NCBI GenBank assembly: GCA_965247055.1
Contig: CBDFGE010000002.1
Location: forward strand, 1-64,000
Length of the DNA stretch: 64,000 nucleotides
From: CBDFGE01 sp965247055
GTDB taxonomy: Bacteria > Chloroflexota > Dehalococcoidia > Lucifugimonadales > JAGWBF01
Reading direction: 5' to 3'
In this document: positions 17,450 to 25,754 of the stretch, one piece after another
Layout of the letters: every line of letters begins with the position of its first letter
Position numbering within the stretch: the first letter of the stretch is position 1
Notes under the pieces: generated by a model
The model's input: the letters and a program-made list of their open reading frames with translations, nothing else
What the model was told of the DNA's origin: nothing
Databases searched by the model: none
Made by a program: the position numbers and the translations under genes

Positions 17450-18232
17450 ATGCAATGGTGTAGGTTCCAGGCAGGGCAAAAAACCAGCTACGGAATCGTT
17501 AAGGAGGACCAGGTAATCCCGGTGTCGGGTAGCCCATTCGGACGTCATGGGGTGACCTCCACCGCCCATCCCCTAAGCGCGGTAAGACTACTCCCACCCG
17601 TTGTGCCTCCCACGTTCTATGCCGCCGGCATCAATTATCCGGAGCATATCACCTGGGCCGCGCAGCGGGTCGGCACTCAGGCAGACGTTCCGAAGAAAGC
17701 GGACGTCGGATACAGGGCCGTCAACGCCATCATAGCTCATGAGGAGAACATTGTTATGCCCAGGGACTCCTCCGGGGAGTTTCAGTACGAAGGTGAGCTG
17801 GTGGCGGTCATAGGAAAGAAGGCCAAACACCTCTCAAGGGACGAGGCTCTGAGCTGCGTCTTGGGGTATACCATCGGAAACGATGTCAGCGAGCGCACCT
17901 GGCAGCGCAACGACCGCACCATGTGGCGTGCGAAGAACTCTGACACGTTCAAGCCCATGGGCCCCTGGATCGTGACCGGCCTGGACCCGACCAATCTGGA
18001 GACCGTTGTCCGGCTGAACGGCCGAGTCGTTTCCCGGTTCAGCACCGGCACTATGATCTTCGACACGGCAACCTACATTAGCGAGATCACCAGGTACATT
18101 ACGTTATATCCCGGCGACGTGCTTTGGATGGGCACCGAGGGCGCAACCGAAAACATGGTGCCTGGAGACGTCATCGAGATTGAGATAGAGGGTATAGGCA
18201 CCCTCAGGAACCGTGTGGTCGCTGAGGAGTAG
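17450..18232 (+). CDS. Fumarylacetoacetate hydrolase family protein
   Basis: About 260 residues from the ATG at 17450 (AGGAGGT 9 bp upstream). The FAH fold hydrolyses or decarboxylates C-C bonds of beta-diketo or 2-oxo acids with a divalent metal. The metal-binding signature appears in YEGELVAVIGKKAKH (about 104-118), and GNDVSERTWQ, the FKPMGPW segment and the LYPGDVLWMGT strand follow in the usual order. It fits an aromatic or keto-acid degradation role; the exact substrate cannot be read from sequence. Single gene, divergent from rpoB. Confidence 0.88.
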   Translation: MQWCRFQAGQKTSYGIVKEDQVIPVSGSPFGRHGVTSTAHPLSAVRLLPPVVPPTFYAAGINYPEHITWAAQRVGTQADVPKKADVGYRAVNAIIAHEENIVMPRDSSGEFQYEGELVAVIGKKAKHLSRDEALSCVLGYTIGNDVSERTWQRNDRTMWRAKNSDTFKPMGPWIVTGLDPTNLETVVRLNGRVVSRFSTGTMIFDTATYISEITRYITLYPGDVLWMGTEGATENMVPGDVIEIEIEGIGTLRNRVVAEE

Positions 18233-18284
18233 TCCATACCGCTCCGGGCACGACCGCGCCGGTAGCTGATAGCCTGGCTGACGC

Positions 18285-18674
18285 CTACACGCCCTCAGCG
18301 TCGACCGTCTCGATGCCCACCTCGGCTGCCCATGCCTGGAGGCCCCGTCGGAAGGCCAGCATACCCATGGGCATTATGACCGCCTGGAGTGCCTCGAGGA
18401 TCTCCTGGGGAGTGGCGCCGTGGTCCAGGGCCGACCTCACGTGGAACCCGATCTGCTTCACGTCCGCTCGGAGGGCCGCCTCAACCACAATCTGGAGTAG
18501 CTCCTTGGTCTTTCTGTCGAGGGTACGCTGTCCGATGTAGGTGGCCTGGAGAAAGGGGTCGTAGGCCTTGACCCAGTCGAGGTCGGCCTCCACCATGATC
18601 CTGTGCATTTCCAGGATGTAGCCCCGGTCCCGGTACATCTTGTCTAGGTAGGCCTTCTTCTCCCCCGTCGTCAT
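18285..18674 (-). CDS. Carboxymuconolactone decarboxylase family protein
   Basis: A 129-residue all-helical protein of the CMD/AhpD superfamily: LDRKTKELLQIVVEAALRAD and HVRSALDHGATPQEILEALQ are the two characteristic helices. The CxxC redox pair of AhpD is absent, so it is closer to the decarboxylase-type or uncharacterised members than to alkylhydroperoxidase. It is convergent with the FAA hydrolase gene, 52 bp apart; both could act on ring-cleavage products. Confidence 0.85.
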   Translation of the reverse strand: MTTGEKKAYLDKMYRDRGYILEMHRIMVEADLDWVKAYDPFLQATYIGQRTLDRKTKELLQIVVEAALRADVKQIGFHVRSALDHGATPQEILEALQAVIMPMGMLAFRRGLQAWAAEVGIETVDAEGV

Positions 18675-18976
18675 GTCGTCTCCTCCGTTTCGGTAGTGCG
18701 AATGTCCTGTGTCACAGACATTCTAAAGACATCCGTGCGGGAAGTCCAACAGACGGGGCGCGAGACCCGGGGCCCGGGGAACCTTGGCCTTTGGGGCTGA
18801 CGAGTTTCGGCGCCGCGGATGTATACTGATATCAATCCGGGTGCCTCGCTGAGAGGTGGACAGGGGGCCGCCTTGACCGATTGGTGGAATTTGTCTAGAC
18901 TCAACTGTCGTCAAGGCAACCTGGCCCAGACGCCCCCGAGGGTCCGGAGAATCGCATATCGCACGGATAGGGGGAT

Positions 18977-19075
18977 ATGGCCACGGCAGAGCAGGCCCAG
19001 CAGCAACTAAATATCAATAAGGTTGAGTTCGGACCCGTCGCCTGGCCCGATGTGGAGGGGACGGCGTTGGTTTGA
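18977..19075 (+). CDS. Possible 32-residue peptide or gene remnant
   Basis: In the otherwise empty 18675-19103 interval, an ATG at 18977 opens a frame (MATAEQAQQQLNINKVEFGP and 12 more residues) that ends at TGA. Codon use looks like the coding genes nearby. No ribosome site is evident. It could be a truncated gene. Nothing else is seen in this interval. Confidence 0.2.
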   Translation: MATAEQAQQQLNINKVEFGPVAWPDVEGTALV

Positions 19076-19103
19076 AGTTGCAGCGAGTGAGAGGAGTTAG
19101 AGA

Positions 19104-19880
19104 ATGAGGGTCCGGATCCTTGGAGCCCATAATCTGGAGTACCAGCACACCAGGCACACCTGTTTCCTTCTCGATGGGGTGTTGGCGATAGATGCGGGCA
19201 GTCTGATGACATCCCTCACGAGGCAGGAGCAACTGGGCATCCAGGCCATGTTACTGACACACCGCCATATTGACCACGTCCGCGACATCCCCAGCCTGGG
19301 CCTTGCGACCCTGGACGCCCCGGGAGCGATCTCCTTGCATGGCCTCCCGGAGACCCTGGAGTCCATCTCATCGCGTTTGATGGACGGCGTCCTTTATCCG
19401 GATTTCACCACCAGTCTTACCAAACATGGCCCGAAGTACCGGCTTCAGCCCGTAACCCCCAACGAGATTGTGAAGATACACGGATACTCGGTCCGGCCCA
19501 TCCCGGTCCCCCACGCGGCGCCGACCGTCGGTTACATCGTCCATCAGGCTGAGGGCGGTACCTTCGCGTATTGCGGCGACATGGGAGGAGGCCTGCTTCC
19601 TTTCCTCCGGGACCCGCTCAAGCCGGACCCCATCTTTGTGGAGATTACCTTCGCCGGAAGAATGGAGGAACGGGCCAAGCTGACAGGGCATCTCACCCCC
19701 GAGTTGCTGCGCAGGGAGCTTGCGGAGGCAGCCAGGGAGAAGCTGCCTCTTCCCCGTATCATGATCGTTCACAGGGCCCTGGACCACGAGGAGGAGATCA
19801 TCGCAGAGGTGGAAAGGGTGGCCTCGGAGCTGGGCGCCGACATTACCCTGGCGCAGGAAGACGTGGTGGTGGATGTGTAG
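19104..19880 (+). CDS. Metallo-beta-lactamase-fold hydrolase
   Basis: A 258-residue MBL-fold protein. THRHIDHVRDIP (about residues 52-63) is the HxHxDH metal motif, and a distal His lies in IPVPHAAPTVGY (about 133-144) and GDMGGG supplies the bridging Asp. The layout resembles class II cyclic-nucleotide phosphodiesterase and tRNase Z-like members. GAGAGGAG precedes the ATG by about 10 bp. It lies 27 bp before the AcuC-like gene, so the two are probably co-transcribed. Substrate unknown; a phosphodiester is the best guess. Confidence 0.85.
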   Translation: MRVRILGAHNLEYQHTRHTCFLLDGVLAIDAGSLMTSLTRQEQLGIQAMLLTHRHIDHVRDIPSLGLATLDAPGAISLHGLPETLESISSRLMDGVLYPDFTTSLTKHGPKYRLQPVTPNEIVKIHGYSVRPIPVPHAAPTVGYIVHQAEGGTFAYCGDMGGGLLPFLRDPLKPDPIFVEITFAGRMEERAKLTGHLTPELLRRELAEAAREKLPLPRIMIVHRALDHEEEIIAEVERVASELGADITLAQEDVVVDV

Positions 19881-19907
19881 CCTTGCCCAGGTCAGAACTG
19901 GAGAGCC

Positions 19908-21038
19908 ATGAGTCGAAGGTCGGCCTTTGTCTATAGCGACGTCCTGTCACGGCACGTGCTGAGACCCGACCATCCCCTCAAAGCCGTCCGCCTCCGCTAC
20001 ACTTACGAGCTTCTGGAGGCCTACGGCGCCTTCGAGGTCGAAGGGTCACTTCTCGTGGAACCCAGGCCAGCGGACGACGACGAGATACGGACCATCCACG
20101 ATCCGCAGTACGTGGAGGCTGTGAAGAGCTTCAGTAGAGGCGAGCGGACTTACGACCCCTCCAGGTACAGCCTGAGCGCTGTTGGGGATAACCCCATGTA
20201 CGAAGGCATGTACGATGCGGCAGCCCTCAGTACCGGCGCCTCCGTTGTGGCGGCGGAGCTGGTGGACGCGGGTCGCGCGGAGGTAGCCTTCAACATTTCC
20301 GGCGGCCTGCACCATGCGGCCCCCGGTAACGCATCGGGGTTCTGCGTGTTCAACGACCCGGCGATAGCCATAGACTATTTCTTGAAGAAAGGCCTCAGGG
20401 TCGCCTACGTGGACATAGACGCGCACCATGGCGACGGAGTGCAGAACGCTTTCTACGATACCGAGCGGGTCTTGACCATATCCCTTCACGAATCGGGAAA
20501 GTTCCTGTTCCCGGGAACGGGGTCAGTTGATGAGATGGGGACAGGGGCGGGCCGAGGTTTCTCGGTGAACCTGCCCCTTTTCCCTTATACCGAGGACGAC
20601 ACCTACCTGTGGGCATTTGGCGAAGTGGTACCGCCCCTGGTGGAGGCTTTCAGGCCCGATGTCCTGGTGACCCAGCTGGGGATCGACAGCTACCATAGCG
20701 ATCCCCTGACCCACCTGATGCTGTCCTCCCTGGGTTTCGGCGAGGCGGTGAAGGCCTTTGGCAAGATGGGCCTTCCATGGCTCGCCTTAGGTGGAGGAGG
20801 CTATGACCTGGGGGCGGTGGCCCGCTGTTGGACACTGGCCTACGGGGTCATGTTGGGACTGGACTGGCCGGACGAGATTCCACCAGGCTACCGGCAGCAG
20901 TGCGGGTTGAGCCGGCTAAGGGACAGCCAGATTCCCGTGGCGGTACCGGACAACGCCCGGCAGCAGGCCCGAAGCTTCGCCGAAGAGAGCGTGGAGGATG
21001 TGAAGCGGCTCATCTTCCCGGTACATAAGCTGAAGTAA
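19908..21038 (+). CDS. acuC: AcuC-like histone-deacetylase-family protein
   Basis: A 376-residue zinc deacetylase of the arginase/HDAC fold. GGLHHAAPGNASGFCVFND (about 125-143) carries the catalytic His pair, VDIDAHHGDGVQNAFY (about 168-183) the zinc-binding Asp/His, and GIDSYHSDPLTHL (about 260-272) the third ligand. In Bacillus AcuC deacetylates acetyl-CoA synthetase; a similar lysine-deacetylase role is likely here, given the acyl-CoA genes elsewhere in the window. It follows the MBL gene closely. Confidence 0.88.
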   Translation: MSRRSAFVYSDVLSRHVLRPDHPLKAVRLRYTYELLEAYGAFEVEGSLLVEPRPADDDEIRTIHDPQYVEAVKSFSRGERTYDPSRYSLSAVGDNPMYEGMYDAAALSTGASVVAAELVDAGRAEVAFNISGGLHHAAPGNASGFCVFNDPAIAIDYFLKKGLRVAYVDIDAHHGDGVQNAFYDTERVLTISLHESGKFLFPGTGSVDEMGTGAGRGFSVNLPLFPYTEDDTYLWAFGEVVPPLVEAFRPDVLVTQLGIDSYHSDPLTHLMLSSLGFGEAVKAFGKMGLPWLALGGGGYDLGAVARCWTLAYGVMLGLDWPDEIPPGYRQQCGLSRLRDSQIPVAVPDNARQQARSFAEESVEDVKRLIFPVHKLK

Positions 21039-21090
21039 CCGCGACGAACGGCCCGCCGTCCACATGGGGCGGCTCGTCTCCTCGGCCGGT

Positions 21091-21375
21091 TTAGTTCGTC
21101 TCGTGCTGTCGTGCCAGGAAGGCCTTTGCCTCAGGGCCAAGTCCATGCTCGACGCAGCTGTTGAAGGCCGAGTAGGCAGCCTTGCTAACAGCCCTGAGAA
21201 TCCACTCTTCGTGACGAGAGTCGTCCACATAGCTGTGTTTCAGCGTTATCATGTGCTGCAACTGATGGAGATAGTGCTCCTGCAATGGGGTCAGGGTGGC
21301 GCCGGCTCCATGGCTCCGGTCCCCTTGTCCAGCGTATGCCGTGTCGTTTTCCCCCGCACCGCAGTCAGTGCTCAT
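21091..21375 (-). CDS. Hypothetical protein
   Basis: A 94-residue protein, mostly helical in its second half (LQEHYLHQLQHMITLKHSYV and HEEWILRAVSKAAYSAFNSC). No family is recognised. It lies 65 bp downstream of dnaK, same strand, and could ride on the heat-shock transcript. The start is uncertain; the first 28 residues are low-complexity and a later start is possible. Confidence 0.55.
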   Translation of the reverse strand: MSTDCGAGENDTAYAGQGDRSHGAGATLTPLQEHYLHQLQHMITLKHSYVDDSRHEEWILRAVSKAAYSAFNSCVEHGLGPEAKAFLARQHETN

Positions 21376-21440
21376 GTTCCCTCGCTTAGTGACAGTTCCA
21401 TCGGCGACGTGTAACCCGTCTCTAGCGCTCTACCGGCGTC

Positions 21441-23351
21441 CTAGACCTCCCGGAACTCCCCTTCCACTGTGTCTTCCGGCTGGCCGTCCCGTGGCCCAGG
21501 CTCTGCTTCCCCGGGGGCATTCGAGGCCTCCGGCTCACCCGCGGTCTGGCTATAGACGGCCTGGCCGAGTTTCTGGACGGTGGAGCTGAGGTCGTTCATG
21601 CCGGTCTGCATCATGGCGATGTCGTTCTGCTGTATTGCGGACCGGAGGGCCGTCGTCTTTTCCTCGACCTCCTGCTTCAGCTCCTGCGGGACATTGTCCC
21701 CCTGCTCCTTCAAGAGCTTCTCCGTGGTGTAGACCATGCTGTCGGCCTGGGTGCGCGTCTCCGCCTCCGTTCTCTTTCTCATGTCCTCTTCGGCATACTG
21801 CTGAGCCTCGTTCACCATCCGCTCCACCTCTTCCTTGGCCAGGCCGGAGCTGGGCTGGATGACGATCTTTTGCTCTTTCCCAGTGCCCTTGTCCTTGGCA
21901 GACACGCTGAGGATGCCATTGGCGTCGATGTCGAAGGTAACCTCCACCTGGGGCATGCCCCTGGGCGAGGGGAGTATCCCGTCCAGGATAAACTTGCCGA
22001 TGGACTTGTTGTCGGCAGCCATGGGCCGCTCCCCTTGGAGGACGTGGATCTCGACGCTGGTCTGCCCGTCGGCCGCAGTGGTGAACACCTCGCTCTTGGA
22101 GGTTGGGATGGTGGTATTGCGGGAGATCAGGGTCGTGAGGACGTTGCCCAGGGTCTCAAGACCCAGGGTAAGGGGGATGACATCCAGGAGCAGGATGTCC
22201 CGAACATCGCCTACCAACACGCCACCTTGAATGGCTGCGCCCAGGGCCACCGCCTCATCGGGGTTGACGCTCCTGCTGGGCTCCTTCTCAAAGATGTCCT
22301 TGACTTTTTTCTGGACGGCGGGCATGCGGGTCATGCCACCCACCAGGATGACATCGTCGATCTGTTGGGGTGAAACCCCGGCGTCTGCGATGGCCTTGCG
22401 GCACGGCTCCGCGGTCCTGTCCAGCAGGTCCGCCACCAGCTGCTCAAGTTTGGAGCGGCTGATGGTCTGGACCAGGTGCTTGGGGCCGCTGGCGTCGGCG
22501 GTAATAAAGGGAAGGTTCACCTCGGTCTCGAAGACCGTAGACAGCTCGACCTTGGCCTTCTCCGCCGCGTCCCGCAGCCGCTGGAGGGCCATCCGGTCGT
22601 TGGACAGGTCGATTCCTGTCTCCTGCCTGAACTCATTGACCATCCAGTCGATGACCCGGTTGTCGAAATCGTCTCCCCCGAGGAAAGTATCCCCGTTGGT
22701 GGACTTCACCTCGAAAACGCCGTCCCCCATCTGAAGGATGGATATGTCGAAGGTGCCACCCCCCAGGTCGAATACGGCTACCGTGGTGTCCTTCTTCGGT
22801 TTGTCCAGACCGTAGGCGAGGGATGATGCCGTGGGCTCGTTGATGATGCGCAACACCTCGAGGCCCGCTATCTGGCCGGCATCCTTTGTGGCCTGGCGCT
22901 GGGCATCGTTGAAGTAGGCCGGGACGGTGATTACGGCCTGGGTGATCTTCTCACCCAGTTTGGCCTCGGCGTCCTGCTTTAGCTTTTGCAGGATCAGCGC
23001 GGAGACCTGGGGCGGGGCATAGTCTTTGCTGCCCATTTTTACGTGGGCATCGCCGTTGGCGGCCCTTATGATCTTGTAGGGCAGCACTTTCATCGCCCGC
23101 TGCACCTCCAGGTCATCCGCCTTGCGGCCCATGAGGCGCTTCACCGAGAATATCGTGTTCTCTGGGTTGGTTACGGCCTGGCGCTTGGCCATCTGTCCGA
23201 CATAGGTCTCCCCCGACCTGGGGTTGGTGGCCACCACCGAGGGAGTCACTCTGCCGCCCTCGGCGTTCTCCAGCACCATGGGCTCTCCTCCTTCGATCAC
23301 CGCCGTGCAGGAGTTGGTGGTGCCCAGGTCGATTCCGATCACTTTAGGCAT
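21441..23351 (-). CDS. dnaK: Chaperone DnaK (Hsp70)
   Basis: About 636 residues from the ATG at 23351 (MPKVIGIDLGTTNSCTAVIE). The ATPase domain has the phosphate loops DLGTTN, VPAYFNDAQRQATKDAG and FDLGGGTFDISIL; the substrate-binding domain follows from about residue 380 (LLLDVIPLTLGLET), then a helical lid and an acidic tail. The start overlaps the end of grpE by 8 bp. An upstream in-frame ATG at 23399 lies inside grpE and is less likely. No dnaJ is present in the window. Confidence 0.97.
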   Translation of the reverse strand: MPKVIGIDLGTTNSCTAVIEGGEPMVLENAEGGRVTPSVVATNPRSGETYVGQMAKRQAVTNPENTIFSVKRLMGRKADDLEVQRAMKVLPYKIIRAANGDAHVKMGSKDYAPPQVSALILQKLKQDAEAKLGEKITQAVITVPAYFNDAQRQATKDAGQIAGLEVLRIINEPTASSLAYGLDKPKKDTTVAVFDLGGGTFDISILQMGDGVFEVKSTNGDTFLGGDDFDNRVIDWMVNEFRQETGIDLSNDRMALQRLRDAAEKAKVELSTVFETEVNLPFITADASGPKHLVQTISRSKLEQLVADLLDRTAEPCRKAIADAGVSPQQIDDVILVGGMTRMPAVQKKVKDIFEKEPSRSVNPDEAVALGAAIQGGVLVGDVRDILLLDVIPLTLGLETLGNVLTTLISRNTTIPTSKSEVFTTAADGQTSVEIHVLQGERPMAADNKSIGKFILDGILPSPRGMPQVEVTFDIDANGILSVSAKDKGTGKEQKIVIQPSSGLAKEEVERMVNEAQQYAEEDMRKRTEAETRTQADSMVYTTEKLLKEQGDNVPQELKQEVEEKTTALRSAIQQNDIAMMQTGMNDLSSTVQKLGQAVYSQTAGEPEASNAPGEAEPGPRDGQPEDTVEGEFREV

Positions 23352-23964
23352 CTTGGGTCTCCTTTTCTGTGGCTGGGCTGCTGTTATCCCGGGAAGCATC
23401 CGCCTTTTCGGCCAGCACGACCAACGCTGGGCGGATTACCCGGTCGTGAAGCTTATAGCCGTCGCGGACCACCGAGAGGACGTGGCCTTCTGGCTGGTCG
23501 GCGCTCTCCTGGTAGGCCATGGCCTCATGCTCGAAGGGGTCGAACTCTTTGCCCTCGGCTTCGATCTTGGCAACCTTTTCGGACTCCAGCAAGGAGAAGA
23601 GCTTACGCTGAATGAGCCTTACTCCTTCCAGCCATGGGGCGCTGGCTTCGGACCCGGAGACGTGGTCGATGGCTAGATTGAAATCGTCCATCACCGGGAT
23701 AAGTTTAAGGATGAGCCGGGAGTTGGCGTACTTTTGCATCTCTTCCCGTTCCTCGCTGGCCCGCCGTCTGAAGTTGATAAAGTCCGCCTGGACTCTCTGG
23801 AGCAGCTCCATGGACTGGTCACCCGGTGTCGTGGAGGTCATATCCCCGGCCTTAAGCGCTTCAGGCGACTCTTCCGGGACCCGCCCACTCTCCGGCGCCA
23901 TGGCTCCATCCTCTACCCCACCCTGGTCCTGGGGTGCTGCCACGTCCTTACGGTCCTCTTCCAT
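23344..23964 (-). CDS. grpE: Nucleotide exchange factor GrpE
   Basis: About 206 residues from the ATG at 23964, one base after the hspR stop. The N-terminal 60 residues are acidic and disordered; then the long dimerising helix (LLQRVQADFINFRRRASEER) and the C-terminal beta domain ending in KLHDRVIRPALVVL, the standard GrpE signature. It catalyses ADP release from DnaK and is coupled to dnaK by an overlap. Confidence 0.95.
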   Translation of the reverse strand: MEEDRKDVAAPQDQGGVEDGAMAPESGRVPEESPEALKAGDMTSTTPGDQSMELLQRVQADFINFRRRASEEREEMQKYANSRLILKLIPVMDDFNLAIDHVSGSEASAPWLEGVRLIQRKLFSLLESEKVAKIEAEGKEFDPFEHEAMAYQESADQPEGHVLSVVRDGYKLHDRVIRPALVVLAEKADASRDNSSPATEKETQDA

Positions 23965-23965
23965 G

Positions 23966-24484
23966 TTATCTTTCACCCTCCCGGGCTTCCCCTTGAAGAG
24001 GCAAGTTAAGCCGTTCAAGGAGTTGGGTCATCTCTTGTTCGACGACGCGCAGGAACCTTTCGGCCTCCGTCATTTTCCTGAGTCTCTGGTGCATGTCAAA
24101 GAGGTGGTTCAGCAGGTGTAAGGCGAACTCCACTCCGGCAAGATTGAGCCCAAGGTTCTCCTCCAGATACTTGATGAGGCGGAGCTTTTCGATATCCTCC
24201 TCGGAGTAGAGCCTGAGCATGCCGATGGTCCTGGAGGGTCTTACCAGGCCCAGCCTCTCGTACTTGCGCAGAGTCTGGGGATGCATCTCGAGTAGCCGTG
24301 AGGCCACGCTTATGATGTAGACCCCCTTTAGCTCCCCGACCTCAGCCGGTACCTGTTCCTCACGGGGCTGAGGGTGCCGCTCCCTCGGGGCGAGGGTGAG
24401 GTCCTCCGGCCTGAGCCTCATGGGTATGGCATAGGCCTTTGGTACTCTCTGGTTTCTGGTCTGACGCCCAGCGCGGTCGGGCAT
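23966..24484 (-). CDS. hspR: HspR-like MerR-family heat-shock repressor
   Basis: A 172-residue protein. After a 50-residue extension, YIISVASRLLEMHPQTLRKY and ERLGLVRPSRT form the MerR-type winged helix typical of HspR (about 55-90), followed by a coiled-coil dimerisation helix. HspR with DnaK as co-repressor represses the dnaK operon in actinobacteria, where it is the last gene. Here it is first: hspR-grpE-dnaK. The 5' leader is only about 20 nt and the promoter carries a perfect inverted repeat, so autoregulation is likely. Confidence 0.85.
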   Translation of the reverse strand: MPDRAGRQTRNQRVPKAYAIPMRLRPEDLTLAPRERHPQPREEQVPAEVGELKGVYIISVASRLLEMHPQTLRKYERLGLVRPSRTIGMLRLYSEEDIEKLRLIKYLEENLGLNLAGVEFALHLLNHLFDMHQRLRKMTEAERFLRVVEQEMTQLLERLNLPLQGEAREGER

Positions 24485-24511
24485 GCCCTGCCTCCCATTA
24501 AGCTTGACCGT

Positions 24512-24550
24512 ATCTTACCACTTGACATAAGCCATGTCAATGCTTATAAT
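24512..24550. promoter_or_regulatory. Divergent promoters sharing one palindromic operator
   Basis: The palindrome TTGACAT-AAGCC-ATGTCAA (24522-24540) supplies a -35 box to both strands. Rightward: TTGACA (24522-24527), 17 bp, TATAAT (24545-24550). Leftward: TTGACA (24535-24540), 17 bp, TAAGAT (24512-24517). The repeat resembles, but is not, the HAIR element (CTTGAGT-N7-ACTCAAG) bound by HspR. One bound dimer would cover both -35 boxes. Confidence 0.75.
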
Positions 24551-24599
24551 CCAACTAAGCTAAGGTTCTAGCTGAGTCTACCCAAGGGTCGGCCCGTCG

Positions 24600-24770
24600 A
24601 TGATGCTCTTGAAGTCGTGTCCCAAATGCAAGGGGGACCTGGTTTTGGACAGGGATATGTATGGAAGGTACGTCAAGTGCCTCCAGTGCGGCCTTATCCG
24701 CGACATAGCGGAGGAGCATCGGCCGTACGTTCCCCGCCGGGAGGCTCCCTACGAGGTTAAGGCGTCATAG
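24600..24770 (+). CDS. 56-residue zinc-ribbon protein
   Basis: From ATG-ATG at 24600: begins MMLLKSCPKCKGDLVLDRDM and continues to YVKCLQCGLIRDIAEEH. The CPKC ... CLQC pair makes a compact zinc ribbon. It is read from the strong rightward promoter that shares its operator with hspR, so heat-shock control is expected. Unknown role; such ribbons often bind nucleic acid or partner proteins. Confidence 0.65.
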   Translation: MMLLKSCPKCKGDLVLDRDMYGRYVKCLQCGLIRDIAEEHRPYVPRREAPYEVKAS

Positions 24771-24832
24771 CGAAGCTGTCGTCTAGCACCGCCCGATAGA
24801 GACTTTTCCAAGGGCTGGAGGATGTTATCGCC

Positions 24833-24922
24833 ATGTGGACGTGTGAGCACTGTGGAGCTGAGAACGGGCCCCTGAGGAGTGTTTTCTGTAAGCAGTGTGG
24901 CAAGCGGCGCACCGGCTGGTAG
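24833..24922 (+). CDS. 29-residue zinc-ribbon microprotein
   Basis: ATG at 24833 with GGAGG about 11 bp upstream encodes MWTCEHCGAENGPLRSVFCK, then QCGKRRTGW and stop. CxxC-N12-CxxC is a complete minimal zinc knuckle. It lies 62 bp after the 56-residue zinc ribbon and could share its transcript. It is short enough to be missed by gene callers. Confidence 0.5.
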   Translation: MWTCEHCGAENGPLRSVFCKQCGKRRTGW

Positions 24923-24964
24923 CATGCCGGGCTTAGGCGGAATCCCCCACGTGGGCGCCCAGCG

Positions 24965-25600
24965 TCAGGATTCCCCCCCAGGGGGGACTCGACCGAGCTC
25001 CGGCCAGAACCTCTCTTCCTTTCGAGGGTCGGCGTTGTTGTTGTAGCCCCGCAATTCCCAGAACCCGGGGCGATCCTGGGCCATGAACTCGATGCCGTTC
25101 ACCCACTTGGCGCTTTTCCAGCCGTACCGTCCGGGGACGACGAGCCTCAGGGGCCAGCCGTGGTCGGGGGACAGCTCCTCCCCGTTGTGCTTGTGGGCGA
25201 GTATCCCGGGCCCTTCCAGTGCCGCGGCCAGCGGTATGTTGGTGGTGTAGCCGCCGTAGCAGTGGGCCATGACAAATTCAACCTCGGGCTCGGGTCCCAC
25301 CAGCTTCACCAGCTCGCTGAAGAGCACACCTTCCCAAACGTTGTCCAGAGCGCTCCACTGGGTCACGCAGTGAAAGTCGGACTCCACAGAGGTCCAGGGT
25401 AACAACCTGAGCTGCTCCCAGCTGAGCCTGGCCTCCTCTTTGACCAGCCCGAACATCCGCAACTCCCAGGCGGCCAGGTCTATTTTGGGAGCCGGACCGT
25501 AGGTGAGGACTGGAAACTTCTTGGTGACGAACTGGCCCGGCGGCACCCTCTCCCCACGTCCCTGATCGGGCGCTGACTTGATCTGGTCGGGCCTCTTCAT
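24965..25600 (-). CDS. Sulfite-oxidase-like molybdopterin oxidoreductase
   Basis: About 211 residues from the ATG at 25600. Family members bind molybdenum through a single Cys; here it is in SDFHCVTQWS (about residues 86-95), followed by the VLFSELVKL and AHCYGGYTTNIPL segments and the C-terminal VPGRYGWKSAKWVNGIE. No twin-arginine signal and no C-terminal dimerisation domain are visible, so this is a short, cytoplasmic YedY/YuiH-like form. Substrate unknown (sulfite, or protein methionine sulfoxide as in MsrP, are the known ones). Confidence 0.85.
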   Translation of the reverse strand: MKRPDQIKSAPDQGRGERVPPGQFVTKKFPVLTYGPAPKIDLAAWELRMFGLVKEEARLSWEQLRLLPWTSVESDFHCVTQWSALDNVWEGVLFSELVKLVGPEPEVEFVMAHCYGGYTTNIPLAAALEGPGILAHKHNGEELSPDHGWPLRLVVPGRYGWKSAKWVNGIEFMAQDRPGFWELRGYNNNADPRKEERFWPELGRVPPGGES

Positions 25601-25754
25601 AAAATGGACACCCCCAGAGCGCTCTCGACCCATCTTATTGCTCAACTGGGGGAGGTGTCAAATCCACGATCCGGCGCCCTGGGGCCGCGTCCGCCACCCC
25701 CTCTTGCTGTGGGCCCGCTTGCACGACCTTTCCCGTTGGCGTTATCATGGACTG

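Noticed and set aside
19073..19090. TGA after the 32-residue frame at 18977 read as selenocysteine, giving a U-S-C-S-E C-terminus
   Set aside because: No hairpin follows, the extension is only four residues and no family is recognised; a normal stop is more likely despite the tRNA-Sec in the window.
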